The notes: a model not told the origin generated them from the sequence alone. A stretch of 64,000 nt of DNA from Myxococcales bacterium (GCA_020633335.1 JACKDU010000010.1:310001-374000); one strand, 5' to 3'; numbered from the stretch's first letter, positions 18,053 through 26,809 are shown. Made by a program: numbers and translations.

Positions 18053-19123
18053 ATGCCGCGTCCTGCCCGCCCGCTCCGCGCCCTCCTGACCGCGATCATC
18101 CTCCTCTCGAGCGGGCCGCTCGTCGGCTGCGCCTCCGGGCCCAAGCTCGAGAAGATCGAGGCGCCCGCCGAGGGGATCCGCCTGCGCTACGACCTCTCCC
18201 CCGGGCAGACCTACAGCGGCTCGGTCTCCCACAACGAGACCGTCCGCGACGCCCGCTCGGGGATGAGCCAGAACCGCTCGCTCTCCTTCGACGTGAGCCT
18301 GGTGGTCGCCGGCCCCGCCCCCGATCGCGGCGGCCACAAGATCGTCGCCCGCTTCAGCAACGTGAACCTCTCGTGGAAGCTCCCGCCGGGCCTCCCCTTC
18401 AGCCTCAGCGACTTCACCAACTCGGCGAAGGCGGCGATCCAGGGGATGGAGGTCGACATCTTCGTCGGCGACGACGGCAAGATCCACCACATCCCCTCGG
18501 TCCCCGAGGGCGCCGGCCCCGAGCTCGGGATGGTGATCAAGAAGGTCCTCGAGGCCCTCGAGACCGCCTTCCTCACCGTCCCCGATCGCCCGCTCAAGAT
18601 CGGCGAGACCTGGACCGACGAGAAGAAGCGGGGCCGCGAGGGCAAGCTCGGGCTCTTCGTCCGCGGGTCGGTGACCACCAAGGTCGACGGCTACTACCGG
18701 AACGAGCAGGGCGAGGAGATCGCGCGCCTCCAGATCAACGAGAACGAGACCGCGGTGACGACGACCAAGGATGGGAGCCACGAGACCAAGAAGGAGGGCA
18801 AGGTGACCTCCGACTTCTCGACCAGCGGCTCCTACCTGGTCCAGACGATCGGCGAGCTCAACGAGTACGACCCCGGCGAGGCGACGACCATCACCAAGCT
18901 CAAGGTCACCTGGACGAAGGGCCAGCGGGCGGGCGTCGTCCAGAGCGAGACCCAGTCGGTCGACGATCCCTGCAGCCCGGACTACGTCGGCTCCGAGGAG
19001 TGCAACGCCGGCGGCGAGACCCAGTCGGTCACCGATCCCTGTGACCCCGACTACGTCGGCTCCGAGGAGTGCACGCCCGCCGGCGAGGGCGGCGAAGCGG
19101 CAGCGGCCGGCGACGCCGGCTAG
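18053..19123 (+). CDS. Lipoprotein with duplicated C-terminal cysteine motif
   Basis: A signal peptide with lipobox LVGC (Cys near residue 26) predicts an envelope lipoprotein of 356 residues. The main domain is a beta-rich region of unknown function (RLRYDLSPGQTYSG onward), containing SGMSQNRSLSFDVSLVV and PDRPLKIGETWTDE, reminiscent of large DUF6263-like bacterial lipoproteins. The C-terminus carries two near-identical 22-residue copies built on QSV-x-DPC-x-PDYVGSEEC, each with two cysteines, followed by an Ala/Gly tail. Function unknown. Confidence 0.75.
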   Translation: MPRPARPLRALLTAIILLSSGPLVGCASGPKLEKIEAPAEGIRLRYDLSPGQTYSGSVSHNETVRDARSGMSQNRSLSFDVSLVVAGPAPDRGGHKIVARFSNVNLSWKLPPGLPFSLSDFTNSAKAAIQGMEVDIFVGDDGKIHHIPSVPEGAGPELGMVIKKVLEALETAFLTVPDRPLKIGETWTDEKKRGREGKLGLFVRGSVTTKVDGYYRNEQGEEIARLQINENETAVTTTKDGSHETKKEGKVTSDFSTSGSYLVQTIGELNEYDPGEATTITKLKVTWTKGQRAGVVQSETQSVDDPCSPDYVGSEECNAGGETQSVTDPCDPDYVGSEECTPAGEGGEAAAAGDAG

Positions 19124-19380
19124 GGCGATCGCGGCGCGCGCGTGCGCCCGACGTCGACGTTGCCTGGCGCAAGAGCCAGCTCACGCCCTCGCGCCCTGGG
19201 GTCGCCGAGCCTCAGCCATCGTCGCTCGCGTGAGCGCATGCGAGAGCGTGTCCTCCGAGCAACACTCGAGGCGAAGGAGATCTCGACCGCGCACGATCGC
19301 GGCGAAGATCTGGCGCAAGAGGCAGCCGCCCCCACGCTCCGTCACCTGTGTCCGAAGCGCCACACCGGCGCGCGAGCCCG

Positions 19381-20550
19381 CTAGCGCCGCGGGACCCGCT
19401 TCGAGATCCCGCACATGACCTCGTAGGGGATCTCGAGCGCCCACTCGGCGAGCTCGTAGACGCTGATCTGATCCCGCCCCTGGGCGCCCATCAGCGTCAC
19501 CCGCTCGCCCTCGCGGACATCCGGGAGATCGGTCACGTCGATCATCGACACGTCCATCGTGATGTTGCCGACGACCCGGCAGCGATGGCCACGGACCAGC
19601 ACCTCGGCCTGCCCACTCATCCGCCGGGGGTAGCCGTCGGCGTAGCCGCAGGGGACGATCCCGAGGCGCGAGCGCCGACGCAGCTCCTCGCGGTGGCCGT
19701 AGGAGACCCGCGTCCCCGCCGGCAGCTCGCGGATCCCGAGGATCCGCGAGTGGACGCTCATCGCCATCCGGAGCTCCTCGATCTCGACCGCCCGGCTCGA
19801 GGCCGCGCCGTAGAGGGCGATCCCCGGGCGCACCATGTCGAAGTGGGCCTGCGGGAGGCGGACGATCCCGGCGCTGTTGCAGACGTGACGCATCTGCGGG
19901 TGGAGGCCGCGAGCCGCGAGGGTGCCGAGGGCCTCGCGGAAGATCTCGAGCTGCACCGGGCTCACCGGATCGTCGGGCTCGTCGGCGCACGCGAGGTGGG
20001 TCATCACCCCCTCGAGGCGGAGAAGCGCCCCGTCCTCGCCCTCGAGCCAGTCCATCAGATCGGGGAGCTCGTCGGCGAGGAGCCCGAGGCGCGACATCCC
20101 GGTGTCGACCTTGAGGTGGACCGCGACCGGGTGGGCGCCGCTCCGCCGAACCGCGGCCGCGAGGCGCTGGAGGTGCTCGCGGGCCCAGACCACCGGGGTC
20201 AGGCCGCGGTGGACGATCACGTCCTCGGAGCCCGGATGGGCGCCGCCGAGGACCAGCACCGGCGCCGTGATCCCGCCCTGGCGGAGGGCGACGCCCTCCT
20301 CGACCAGCGAGACCGCGAGCCCCCAGGCGCCGGCGTCGACGAAGGCCCGGGCGGCGTCGATCGCCCCGTGGCCGTAGCCGTCGGCCTTGACCACCGCGAG
20401 CACCCGGGTGCGCGCGCCGACCCGGCGGCGGACGACCTCGAGGTTGTGGATCAGCGCCTGGCTGTCGATGTGGGCGTAGGTCGGCCGGACCGTGATGTTC
20501 GGGGCGCGGCGCCGATCGTCGCGGCGGCGCTCCGGACCGCTGTAGCTCAT
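19381..20550 (-). CDS. alr: Alanine racemase
   Basis: Alr interconverts L- and D-alanine with pyridoxal phosphate, supplying D-Ala for peptidoglycan. The PLP-binding lysine lies in VVKADGYGHG near residue 50. Further family segments are KVDTGMSRLG, VMTHLACADEP, VCNSAGI, VRPGIALYGA and, in the second domain, the catalytic tyrosine region RVSYGHRE. The length of 389 residues is typical. ATG 20550 is chosen over 20592 because a TATCGT -10-like hexamer lies 7 nt upstream and the longer version adds only Arg-rich sequence. The Crp-type regulator gene lies 128 nt upstream on the same strand. Confidence 0.96.
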   Translation of the reverse strand: MSYSGPERRRDDRRRAPNITVRPTYAHIDSQALIHNLEVVRRRVGARTRVLAVVKADGYGHGAIDAARAFVDAGAWGLAVSLVEEGVALRQGGITAPVLVLGGAHPGSEDVIVHRGLTPVVWAREHLQRLAAAVRRSGAHPVAVHLKVDTGMSRLGLLADELPDLMDWLEGEDGALLRLEGVMTHLACADEPDDPVSPVQLEIFREALGTLAARGLHPQMRHVCNSAGIVRLPQAHFDMVRPGIALYGAASSRAVEIEELRMAMSVHSRILGIRELPAGTRVSYGHREELRRRSRLGIVPCGYADGYPRRMSGQAEVLVRGHRCRVVGNITMDVSMIDVTDLPDVREGERVTLMGAQGRDQISVYELAEWALEIPYEVMCGISKRVPRR

Positions 20551-20557
20551 CGGCGGG

Positions 20558-20563
20558 ACGATA
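20558..20563 (-). promoter_or_regulatory. Candidate -10 element of alr
   Basis: TATCGT on the minus strand ends 7 nt before the alr ATG, consistent with a leaderless transcript separate from the upstream regulator. Confidence 0.35.
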
Positions 20564-20678
20564 TCACGGCGGCGCGGGCTCCCGAGATCCATGACCCCGC
20601 AACGCCGAGCGCCGGCCCGCCGATTCCCGGCGGCCGGCGCCCTGCTCGCGGCCTTGACGATCGATCGCCCGGCGGCGA

Positions 20679-21404
20679 TCAGATGTACTGGCTGATCAGA
20701 TCGTCGTTGAGGATCATCCGCCGACCGCTCGCGGTCACCAGCCCGCTCCGGGCCATCGCCGAGAGGGTGCGCGAGACGGTCTCGCGGCAGGAGCCGACCA
20801 TCCGCGCGAGCTCCGACTGGGTCGGCACCGGCGCGAGGATCCAGCCGTCATCGGCGCTGACCCGCCGACCCTGGCGCTTGGCGAGGCGGGCGAGGGTCCG
20901 GCGGAGGCGCTCCTCGACGTCGCAGAGGGCGAGGCCGCTGGCGACCGACTCGATCTCGCGGAGCTTGTCGTGCTGCAGGCGCATCAGGCGGATCAGGGTC
21001 TCGGGATCGCGGCGGAGGTGCTCGGCCAGGACGTCGGCCGGGACCCGGAGGAGCTCGCAATGGACCGCCGCGAGCGCCGAGGTCGACATCGGCCCGCCGC
21101 CGAAGGCCGCGACCTCGCCGAAGATGTCGCCGGGGCCGAGCGCCGAGAGGATCAGGTCACGCCCGCCGTCAGCCACCCGCACCAGGTTCACGCGGCCGCG
21201 GAGGACGACGTAGAGCCCGTCCGACGGCTGCCCCTCGCTCAGGAGGGCGGTCCCGCTGGGCTTGCGGATCCGCGTCGAGGCCCGCGCGAGCTGGTCGATC
21301 TCGGGCGGACGGGCCGCGACGAAGGGCTCGACACAGGAGAGGATCTCCGCGGTCTCCATGCGCTCGAGGGGGATGGTGGGGCGACGGGTATCAGAGGAGT
21401 CCAT
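20679..21404 (-). CDS. Crp/Fnr family transcriptional regulator
   Basis: The 241-residue protein has an N-terminal cyclic-nucleotide-binding beta-barrel (GTALLSEGQPSDGLYVVLRGRVNLVRV then LGPGDIFGEVAAFGGGPMSTSALA, residues 50-115), a dimerisation helix, and a C-terminal winged helix. The recognition helix is TQSELARMVGSCRETVSRTLSAM (about residues 188-210). The FGEVAAF segment resembles the phosphate-binding cassette, but the usual Arg-Ser/Thr pair is not clear, so cyclic nucleotide binding is uncertain. No N-terminal cysteine cluster of Fnr type is present. It is divergent from thiSGE, and a GTGTGA-N8-TCACAC palindrome lies between them. Confidence 0.88.
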   Translation of the reverse strand: MDSSDTRRPTIPLERMETAEILSCVEPFVAARPPEIDQLARASTRIRKPSGTALLSEGQPSDGLYVVLRGRVNLVRVADGGRDLILSALGPGDIFGEVAAFGGGPMSTSALAAVHCELLRVPADVLAEHLRRDPETLIRLMRLQHDKLREIESVASGLALCDVEERLRRTLARLAKRQGRRVSADDGWILAPVPTQSELARMVGSCRETVSRTLSAMARSGLVTASGRRMILNDDLISQYI

Positions 21405-21558
21405 GCCCGCCTACACAAGCACGAGGCGTGCCAACTTTCCGAGTGTGGCTGAGATCACCAAATCGCCTGAAATTATTGAATTTATGGCGAAGTTCGCCCC
21501 AAAACGCGCTTCTAGGGCGCTGTTGCACAATCACCACACCTGGGCCCGATCGGCAACG

Positions 21559-21578
21559 GTGTGATCCATGCTTCACAC
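21559..21578. promoter_or_regulatory. Palindromic candidate operator for a Crp/Fnr-type regulator
   Basis: GTGTGA and TCACAC half-sites are separated by 8 nt, resembling CRP half-sites (TGTGA) but with a wider spacer than the E. coli N6. It lies 155 nt upstream of the crp-like start and 77 nt upstream of thiS. Confidence 0.45.
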
Positions 21579-21619
21579 GCGGCGATGGCGCAAAGCCCCG
21601 TGGCCGGTCGCGCGCCGCC

Positions 21620-21648
21620 TTTCACGGGGGGTTGCGAGCGTGTACCTT
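21620..21648 (+). promoter_or_regulatory. Candidate promoter of thiSGE
   Basis: TTTCAC at 21620-21625, a 17-nt spacer and TACCTT at 21643-21648 end 6 nt before the thiS GTG. A transcript starting here would be leaderless, leaving no room for a TPP riboswitch downstream of it. Confidence 0.5.
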
Positions 21649-21654
21649 CCGCCC

Positions 21655-21858
21655 GTGCCCACGATCGTGCTCAACGGCGAGCCCACCCCGATCCCCGAGG
21701 GGGAGAGCGTGGCCGGGCTCCTGGCCCACCTGGGCCTCGATCCCCGCCAGGTCGCGGTCGAGCGAAACCGCGAGATCGTCCCCCGCGCCGAGTACCCCGA
21801 GGCCACCCTGGCCGAGGGCGACCACCTCGAGATCGTCACCTTCGTGGGCGGAGGCTGA
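21655..21858 (+). CDS. thiS: Sulfur carrier protein ThiS
   Basis: ThiS is a ubiquitin-fold protein whose C-terminal Gly-Gly is converted to a thiocarboxylate that donates sulfur for the thiazole ring of thiamine. The 67-residue product starts PTIVLNGEP and ends EIVTFVGGG, the diagnostic glycine terminus. GTG 21655 is supported by the promoter spacing and by homologous length. It is followed after 2 nt by thiG. Confidence 0.95.
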   Translation: MPTIVLNGEPTPIPEGESVAGLLAHLGLDPRQVAVERNREIVPRAEYPEATLAEGDHLEIVTFVGGG

Positions 21859-21860
21859 TC

Positions 21861-22637
21861 GTGCAGAGCGAAGTCGACCCCTGGACCCTCGCCGGCCGGA
21901 GCCTGCGCTCCCGCCTCATCGTCGGCACCGGCAAGTACAAGGACGCCGCCGAGACCAAGGCCGCCCTCGCGGCCAGCGGCGCCGAGATCGTCACCGTCGC
22001 GCTCCGCCGGGTGGACCTCAAGGTCCGCGACAACCTCCTGAGCTGGATCGACCGCGACCGCTACACCCTCCTGCCGAACACCGCGGGCTGCTACAGCGCC
22101 GACGAGGCGGTCCGCACCCTCCGCCTCGCCCGTGAGCTCGGGATCGCCGACATCGTCAAGCTCGAGGTGATCGGCGACCCCAAGACCCTCTTCCCGGACA
22201 ACGAGGAGACCCTCAAGGCCGCGAAGATCCTCCTCGATGAGGGCTTCACCGTGCTCCCCTACTGCACCGACGATCCGGTGGTCTGCCGCAAGCTCGAGGC
22301 GATGGGCTGCGCGGCCGTGATGCCCCTGGCGGCGCCGATCGGCAGCGGCCTCGGGATCCGCAACCGCCACAACATCCGCCTCATCATCGAGGCGGCGAAG
22401 ATCCCGGTGATCGTCGACGCCGGGGTCGGCACGGCCAGCGACGCGACCGTGGCGATGGAGCTCGGCTGCGACGCGGTGCTGATGAACACGGCGATCGCCC
22501 AGGCCGACGATCCGGTGCTGATGGCCGAGGCGATGCGCCTCGGGATCATCGCCGGGCGGATGGCCTACCGCGCCGGGCGGATGCCGATCCGCGCCTACGC
22601 GAACGCCTCGAGCCCGACCGCCGGGCTCATCGAGTAG
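21861..22637 (+). CDS. thiG: Thiazole synthase
   Basis: ThiG builds the thiazole phosphate from 1-deoxyxylulose 5-phosphate, dehydroglycine and ThiS thiocarboxylate in the cytoplasm. Signatures include RLIVGTGKYKD, the Schiff-base lysine in VKLEVIGDPKTLFPD, VLPYCTDDPVV, MPLAAPIGSGLGI and VDAGVGTASDAT. The 258-residue length is standard. The GTG start follows the thiS stop by 2 nt, and thiE follows, giving a compact thiazole-coupling operon. Confidence 0.97.
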   Translation: MQSEVDPWTLAGRSLRSRLIVGTGKYKDAAETKAALAASGAEIVTVALRRVDLKVRDNLLSWIDRDRYTLLPNTAGCYSADEAVRTLRLARELGIADIVKLEVIGDPKTLFPDNEETLKAAKILLDEGFTVLPYCTDDPVVCRKLEAMGCAAVMPLAAPIGSGLGIRNRHNIRLIIEAAKIPVIVDAGVGTASDATVAMELGCDAVLMNTAIAQADDPVLMAEAMRLGIIAGRMAYRAGRMPIRAYANASSPTAGLIE

Positions 22638-22653
22638 CGCGGGGCGCTTGGGC

Positions 22654-23352
22654 ATGCGCCCTCCCCCGCCCTTTCGTCTCCTGGCGATCACGCCGCCCTC
22701 GGGGGCGGTCGATCTCGAGGTCGTCGATCGCTGGGTGGCGGCCGGGGCCGCGACCGCGGCGGTCGGGCTCGCGGTCCTCCTCCGCGAGCCGGGGGCTCGG
22801 CTGGCCGCGCTCGTCGATCCGCGCGGGCGCCTCGGACCCCTCGCTGCTCGGTGCAGGGAGCGCGGGATCGGCCTCCTCGTGTCGCTCGGGGCCGACGAGC
22901 TCCCGGCGATCGCCGAGGCCGCGGGCGCCCACGGCCTGGTCGGCGCCCAGCTCCGCGGCGATCCCTCGCTCGCGCAGCTCACGGACCTCGCCGCGCGCGC
23001 GCCCGGGCTGATCCGCGGGCGCTCGTGCCATGGCGCGCCGCAAACGGGCGACGCGCTCGTCGACTACACCTGCCTCGCGCCGATCTTCCCGCCGCAGACC
23101 TCGCAGCGCGGCGTCGACAAGATCGCCGTCGGTCTCGATCCGCTGCTCGCCTGGCGGGCGGCGGGCGCCCGGATCTTCGCCCTCGGCGGGATCACGCCGG
23201 CGCGCGCCGGGGCCTCGGTCGCCGCCGGGGCCTTTGGGATCGCCGGGATCGGCCTCTTCTTTGGTGATCCCCGGCGGGTTGAGGAAGATGTTGCGACCGT
23301 GGCCTCGGCCCTCGCCCGGTCCCCCGACGATGTTCGGCCTCTTCCGCGATGA
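22654..23352 (+). CDS. thiE: Thiamine-phosphate synthase family protein
   Basis: ThiE joins thiazole phosphate with hydroxymethylpyrimidine pyrophosphate. The 232-residue product keeps the family's later motifs GRSCHG (GxSxH), YTCLAPIFPPQTS and FALGGITP. The N-terminal substrate-binding region is divergent, however: the usual Gln-x-Arg-x-Lys stretch is replaced by GLAVLLREPG. It may therefore be a divergent ThiE or a TenI-like relative. ATG 22654 is 16 nt after thiG. Its last 23 nt overlap the start of the following gene. Confidence 0.75.
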   Translation: MRPPPPFRLLAITPPSGAVDLEVVDRWVAAGAATAAVGLAVLLREPGARLAALVDPRGRLGPLAARCRERGIGLLVSLGADELPAIAEAAGAHGLVGAQLRGDPSLAQLTDLAARAPGLIRGRSCHGAPQTGDALVDYTCLAPIFPPQTSQRGVDKIAVGLDPLLAWRAAGARIFALGGITPARAGASVAAGAFGIAGIGLFFGDPRRVEEDVATVASALARSPDDVRPLPR

Positions 23353-24286
23353 TGACGAGTACGACGCGCCTCGTCGCCCCGACCGCTCGCTCTCGACCCG
23401 CCTCGCGTGGCTCGTGCTGGTCGTCGGCGCCGCGGTGATCGTCCTCCGCGCGAGCCTGGCGACGGTCCTCGAGATCCACGGCGACGGGATGGCGCCGACC
23501 CTCCTCGACGGCGATCGCGTCCTCCTGATCCGCGGCGCCTGGGGGCTCGGCGCCGGCGACCTCGTGATCTACGAGCCGACCCCGCCGCCGCCGCCCCCGG
23601 AGATCGTCACGGTCGACAAGGAGCCGAGCGCGCGCGGGAGCGACGACCCCGGCGCGACCGCCCACGACGTCGAGCGTCGGCGCGAGGATCCGCTCCGCAA
23701 CACCGCGGTGATCGACGTCGACGACCTCGGCCTCGACAAGGAGTGGAGCAAGGTCCAGCGCCGAAGCGGCGTCGACAAGGAGCTCCCGCCGGCGCCCTCG
23801 AGCTTCCGCGTCGGTCGGATCCTCGCCCGCCCCGGCGACACCGTGACCTTCCGCAGCGACGGACGCACCGGCCTGGCGATCAACGGCGCGCCGATCGAGC
23901 ACAAGGCGGCCGGGATGATCGATCTCGTGGTCCGCGGCCGCCCCGATCCGTCGGAGAGCTCCGCCGCCCTCGACAGCCCGCGCTCGCGGGGCTCCGCCTA
24001 CGAGATGGTCGGCGGCCGCCGCTTCCGCGTCCTCGCCACCCCGGGGGTCGGCGAGCGCTGGCCGGCGATGCGCCTGCCGAGCGACCCCGGCCCGGTCGAG
24101 ATCGTCGCCGAGGGCTACCTGATCCTCGCCGACAACCGCGACGACGGCGCCTGCTGCGACTCCCGCGCGCTCGGTTTCATCCCCGCCGAGCAGATCCGCG
24201 GCGAGATCGTCGCCCGCCTCGGCGGCTCCGCCCAGGTCCCCGAGGACCTCGATCCGCGCTCCCGCGGGCTCCTCTGGCGGCCCTGA
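23330..24286 (+). CDS. Signal peptidase I-like protein lacking catalytic Ser and Lys
   Basis: The 318-residue protein has one N-terminal transmembrane helix (about residues 24-45) and the S26 peptidase layout. In box B the family pattern S-M-x-P-T-L reads GMAPTL (Ser replaced by Gly), and in box D the pattern K-R-x-x-x-x-PGD reads GRILARPGD (Lys replaced by Gly). Box E is kept as ADNRDD...CCDSRALGF. An insert of about 90 residues with a poly-Pro stretch separates boxes B and D. The fold is therefore recognisable while both dyad residues are missing, so it is probably not an active leader peptidase. It overlaps thiE by 23 nt. Confidence 0.75.
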   Translation: MFGLFRDDDEYDAPRRPDRSLSTRLAWLVLVVGAAVIVLRASLATVLEIHGDGMAPTLLDGDRVLLIRGAWGLGAGDLVIYEPTPPPPPPEIVTVDKEPSARGSDDPGATAHDVERRREDPLRNTAVIDVDDLGLDKEWSKVQRRSGVDKELPPAPSSFRVGRILARPGDTVTFRSDGRTGLAINGAPIEHKAAGMIDLVVRGRPDPSESSAALDSPRSRGSAYEMVGGRRFRVLATPGVGERWPAMRLPSDPGPVEIVAEGYLILADNRDDGACCDSRALGFIPAEQIRGEIVARLGGSAQVPEDLDPRSRGLLWRP

Positions 24287-24311
24287 GGGCCCGCTTCCTG
24301 CGAACCAAGAG

Positions 24312-24345
24312 AAGACGGCTCCGGGGAGGACCTCGGAGCCGTCTT
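24312..24345 (-). terminator. Hairpin terminator after tRNA-Thr
   Basis: A perfect 12-bp stem (AAGACGGCTCCG / CGGAGCCGTCTT) with a 10-nt loop starts 3 nt past the tRNA 3' end on the minus strand, followed by the T-containing CTCTTGGTT. It may also act on plus-strand transcripts of the upstream gene. Confidence 0.65.
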
Positions 24346-24348
24346 GAT

Positions 24349-24421
24349 AGCCGCTTTGCGGACTCGAACCGCAGACCTGCTGATTACGAATCAGCTGCTC
24401 TACCAACTGAGCTAAAGCGGC
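24349..24421 (-). tRNA. tRNA-Thr (CGT anticodon)
   Basis: On the minus strand the acceptor GCCGCTT pairs with AAGCGGC, the D arm is AGCTCAGTTGGTAGAGC, the anticodon arm is GCTGA-TTCGTAA-TCAGC with anticodon CGT, and the T loop contains GGTTCGAGTCC. CCA is not encoded. Confidence 0.96.
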
Positions 24422-24598
24422 AGGGGCGGGGATATGTACGTCAGCGATCCGCGAGCGTCAAGCCCCCTGGAAATACGGGCATTTGGGCGCTCTGGAGGTC
24501 CGCGCAGACGAGCGCGAGCGCCGGCGCCCTCCTCGAGCGAGGCGACCGCCCCCTCCCGCCGCGCGGGGAGGACGGTCGCCCCTGCACCTCACGCAACC

Positions 24599-26710
24599 CT
24601 AGTGGGTCTGCGTCGAGTCGTAGTTCGGCCCGTCGTCGACCGGCCGCTTGTTCTGGTCGTGCGGGACGCCGACCTTGACCACGCCGCTGCAGCTCCCGCC
24701 GCCGGGATCGGTGGCGGTGAAGCCGATGTGGTAGACGCGGCCGTTGCCCGGCACGCTCGGGGTGCCGACGCGCTCGGCCCGGACCTCGGCGGTCGCGGTG
24801 CCGACGCCCTTGCCGTCGGGGACGAACTTGCCGTCGCCGGTGGTGTCGACCGGCTCGTCCTGCTTGATGCTGGTGATCTTGATCGTCACGTTCCCGCCCT
24901 CGGGATCGGTGACCCCATTGACCGTGACCGGCACGAACTTGTGGTTCGGCGGCCAGATCTCGGCGACGCTCGGCGCCGCCTTCGAGCAGTCGGGCGGCTC
25001 GTTGGCGACCTGGACCGTGAGATCGTAGAGGATCGGGCTGACGCCGCCGGCGGAGCGCTGGAAGGCGGTCGTCACCTTGAGGAAGCGGCCGTTGGCCACC
25101 CCGAGGTCGACGCCGTTCTGGGCGGCCTCGGCCGCGCCGAAGTTGACCCCGTCGTTGCTCGACGCCGCCCACACCTTGATGAAGCCGTCGCCGACGATCT
25201 TCGCGTTCCACGAGACCTTGCCCCACTCGGTGCCCGACTTGGTGCTGTCGTGGACGACGATCCAGTTGCCGTTCTTGGGCGCGCCCTGGAGGGTCGAGCC
25301 GGTCATGTCGCTGTAGTTGTAGAGGAGGCCGCCGAGGTCGACGGTGGTCAGGTCGACAGCGCCGACCTTGGTGCTCCCGTCGGAGCCGACCGGTCCGCCC
25401 TGCGGATCGATCCGCGAGGCCGTGCGCGAGTAGTAGTTGGTCGTCCAGATCTTGCCGCGGGCGTCGACCGCGACGCCGGTCGGGCCGTTGCCGACCGTGA
25501 CGTTGCCGATGAAGGTGCCGTCCGGCTTGACGTGGCCGATCGTGTTCTGGTTCGAGAGGAGCGAGTGGGCGACCCACACGTGATCATCGGGGCCGACCAC
25601 GCAGCCCTGGGCGGTGCTGCTCCCGTGCTGGTAGGTCCCGAGGAGGGTCCCGTCGGGCGCGAACTTGCGGATCTGGTTGTTGTAGAGCGACGTGTTCCAG
25701 ACGTTGCCCTTCGAGTCGATGCAGAGGCCGTAGCTGTCGTGGGTGTACTTCTTGACGTTGGTGTTGTTGAGCGGCAGCGCGGTGTCCCAGCGCATCAGCG
25801 GCCGGGCCGACCAGATCACGCCGCGCTTGTCGATGAGGCCGCCGTAGCCGCCGTAGCCGACGGTCCCCTCCTGGCGGATGATCATCCCGGTGTCGCCGTC
25901 GATGAGATCGAAGTAGCGGCCGCCGGTGCCGCTCACCCAGACGTCGTTGTCGACGTTGACCGAGACGTGGCGGGTCCCCGACGAGCGCACCGAGGTGTAA
26001 TGGATGATGCACTCGTCCTGGGCGGTCGCGGCCCCGCTCCCCGGCCAGTCGAGGACGTCGCCGAGGCCGGTCGAGGTGTCGATCCGGCCGTTGCCGTTGC
26101 GATCGACGCACTGGTGGTTCTCGACCAGGCCGATGTGGACGACGCTGTGGCCGTTGCGGTTGGTCGCCCAGACGTTGCCGCCCTTGTCGACCGTGGTCCG
26201 CGAGGGGTTGGTCGGCTGCCCCGCCGGCGCGCTCCGGTACTCGCCGAGGACCTTGCCGGTCTCGGTGTCGATCTTGACGATCGTCCCCTTGCTCGAGACC
26301 GCGACCCACATGAAGTTGAAGGGCGTGGTCGTGTCGTCGAGCTGGAGCTGGTCGGCGATCTTGTGGACCACGTTCGAGTAGGCGCCCTCGTCGAAGTCGG
26401 CGTTGAGGGTGTAGGTCCGCGACACCCCACCAATCGCCGACGCCCGCGGAGGCGGTGGGGCCCCCTCGACCACACCCTTGGGGTCGCGCTTCTTCGCCTT
26501 GAGCTTGCCCGGCGGCATCTTCTTCGACTCGTTCTTGTGGGCCTTCTCCGTCGCGTCCGGGTCGTCTGCCGGCGGCGGCGCCATCACCATCAGCGCGAGG
26601 CCGCCGCCCGCGTCGCTCACAGCGGGGCTGGGGGTCGCCGTCGTCACCTCTCCACATCCGATCGTCGCCAGCGCTACGCTGGCGATCGCTCCGAGAATTC
26701 GTGTCCGCAT
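24599..26710 (-). CDS. NHL/Vgb-type beta-propeller lipoprotein
   Basis: The roughly 703-residue lipoprotein (lipobox ATIGC, Cys near residue 19) has repeated blades of the type GGNVWATNRNGHSVVHI, DNDVWVSGTGG, KGNVWNTSLYNNQIRKFAPDGTLLG and RGKIWTTNYYSRTASRIDP, as in NHL and virginiamycin B lyase-like six-bladed propellers. A discoidin-like region and a C-terminal beta domain (PPNHKFVPVTVNGVTDPEGGNVTIKITSI) of a type found in surface proteins follow. The start ATG at 26710 is preferred over 26716 because AGGAG lies 6 nt before it. It is probably exposed at the cell surface; ligand unknown. Confidence 0.8.
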   Translation of the reverse strand: MRTRILGAIASVALATIGCGEVTTATPSPAVSDAGGGLALMVMAPPPADDPDATEKAHKNESKKMPPGKLKAKKRDPKGVVEGAPPPPRASAIGGVSRTYTLNADFDEGAYSNVVHKIADQLQLDDTTTPFNFMWVAVSSKGTIVKIDTETGKVLGEYRSAPAGQPTNPSRTTVDKGGNVWATNRNGHSVVHIGLVENHQCVDRNGNGRIDTSTGLGDVLDWPGSGAATAQDECIIHYTSVRSSGTRHVSVNVDNDVWVSGTGGRYFDLIDGDTGMIIRQEGTVGYGGYGGLIDKRGVIWSARPLMRWDTALPLNNTNVKKYTHDSYGLCIDSKGNVWNTSLYNNQIRKFAPDGTLLGTYQHGSSTAQGCVVGPDDHVWVAHSLLSNQNTIGHVKPDGTFIGNVTVGNGPTGVAVDARGKIWTTNYYSRTASRIDPQGGPVGSDGSTKVGAVDLTTVDLGGLLYNYSDMTGSTLQGAPKNGNWIVVHDSTKSGTEWGKVSWNAKIVGDGFIKVWAASSNDGVNFGAAEAAQNGVDLGVANGRFLKVTTAFQRSAGGVSPILYDLTVQVANEPPDCSKAAPSVAEIWPPNHKFVPVTVNGVTDPEGGNVTIKITSIKQDEPVDTTGDGKFVPDGKGVGTATAEVRAERVGTPSVPGNGRVYHIGFTATDPGGGSCSGVVKVGVPHDQNKRPVDDGPNYDSTQTH

Positions 26711-26809
26711 CGTCATCTCCTGTGGCTAGGAGACCACACCCCGAGCAGGTTCTGCGCAAGAGCAGAGAGTGCGACAAAACTTTGAGGACCGACCGAATTG
26801 CTTGCGCGA

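Noticed and set aside
21448..21520. CTGAGA-containing TPP riboswitch upstream of thiS
   Set aside because: The CTGAGA is not followed by the ACCTGA...GGxTAATACC core, there are no pairing P1 arms, and the predicted promoter lies downstream of it and close to the thiS start.
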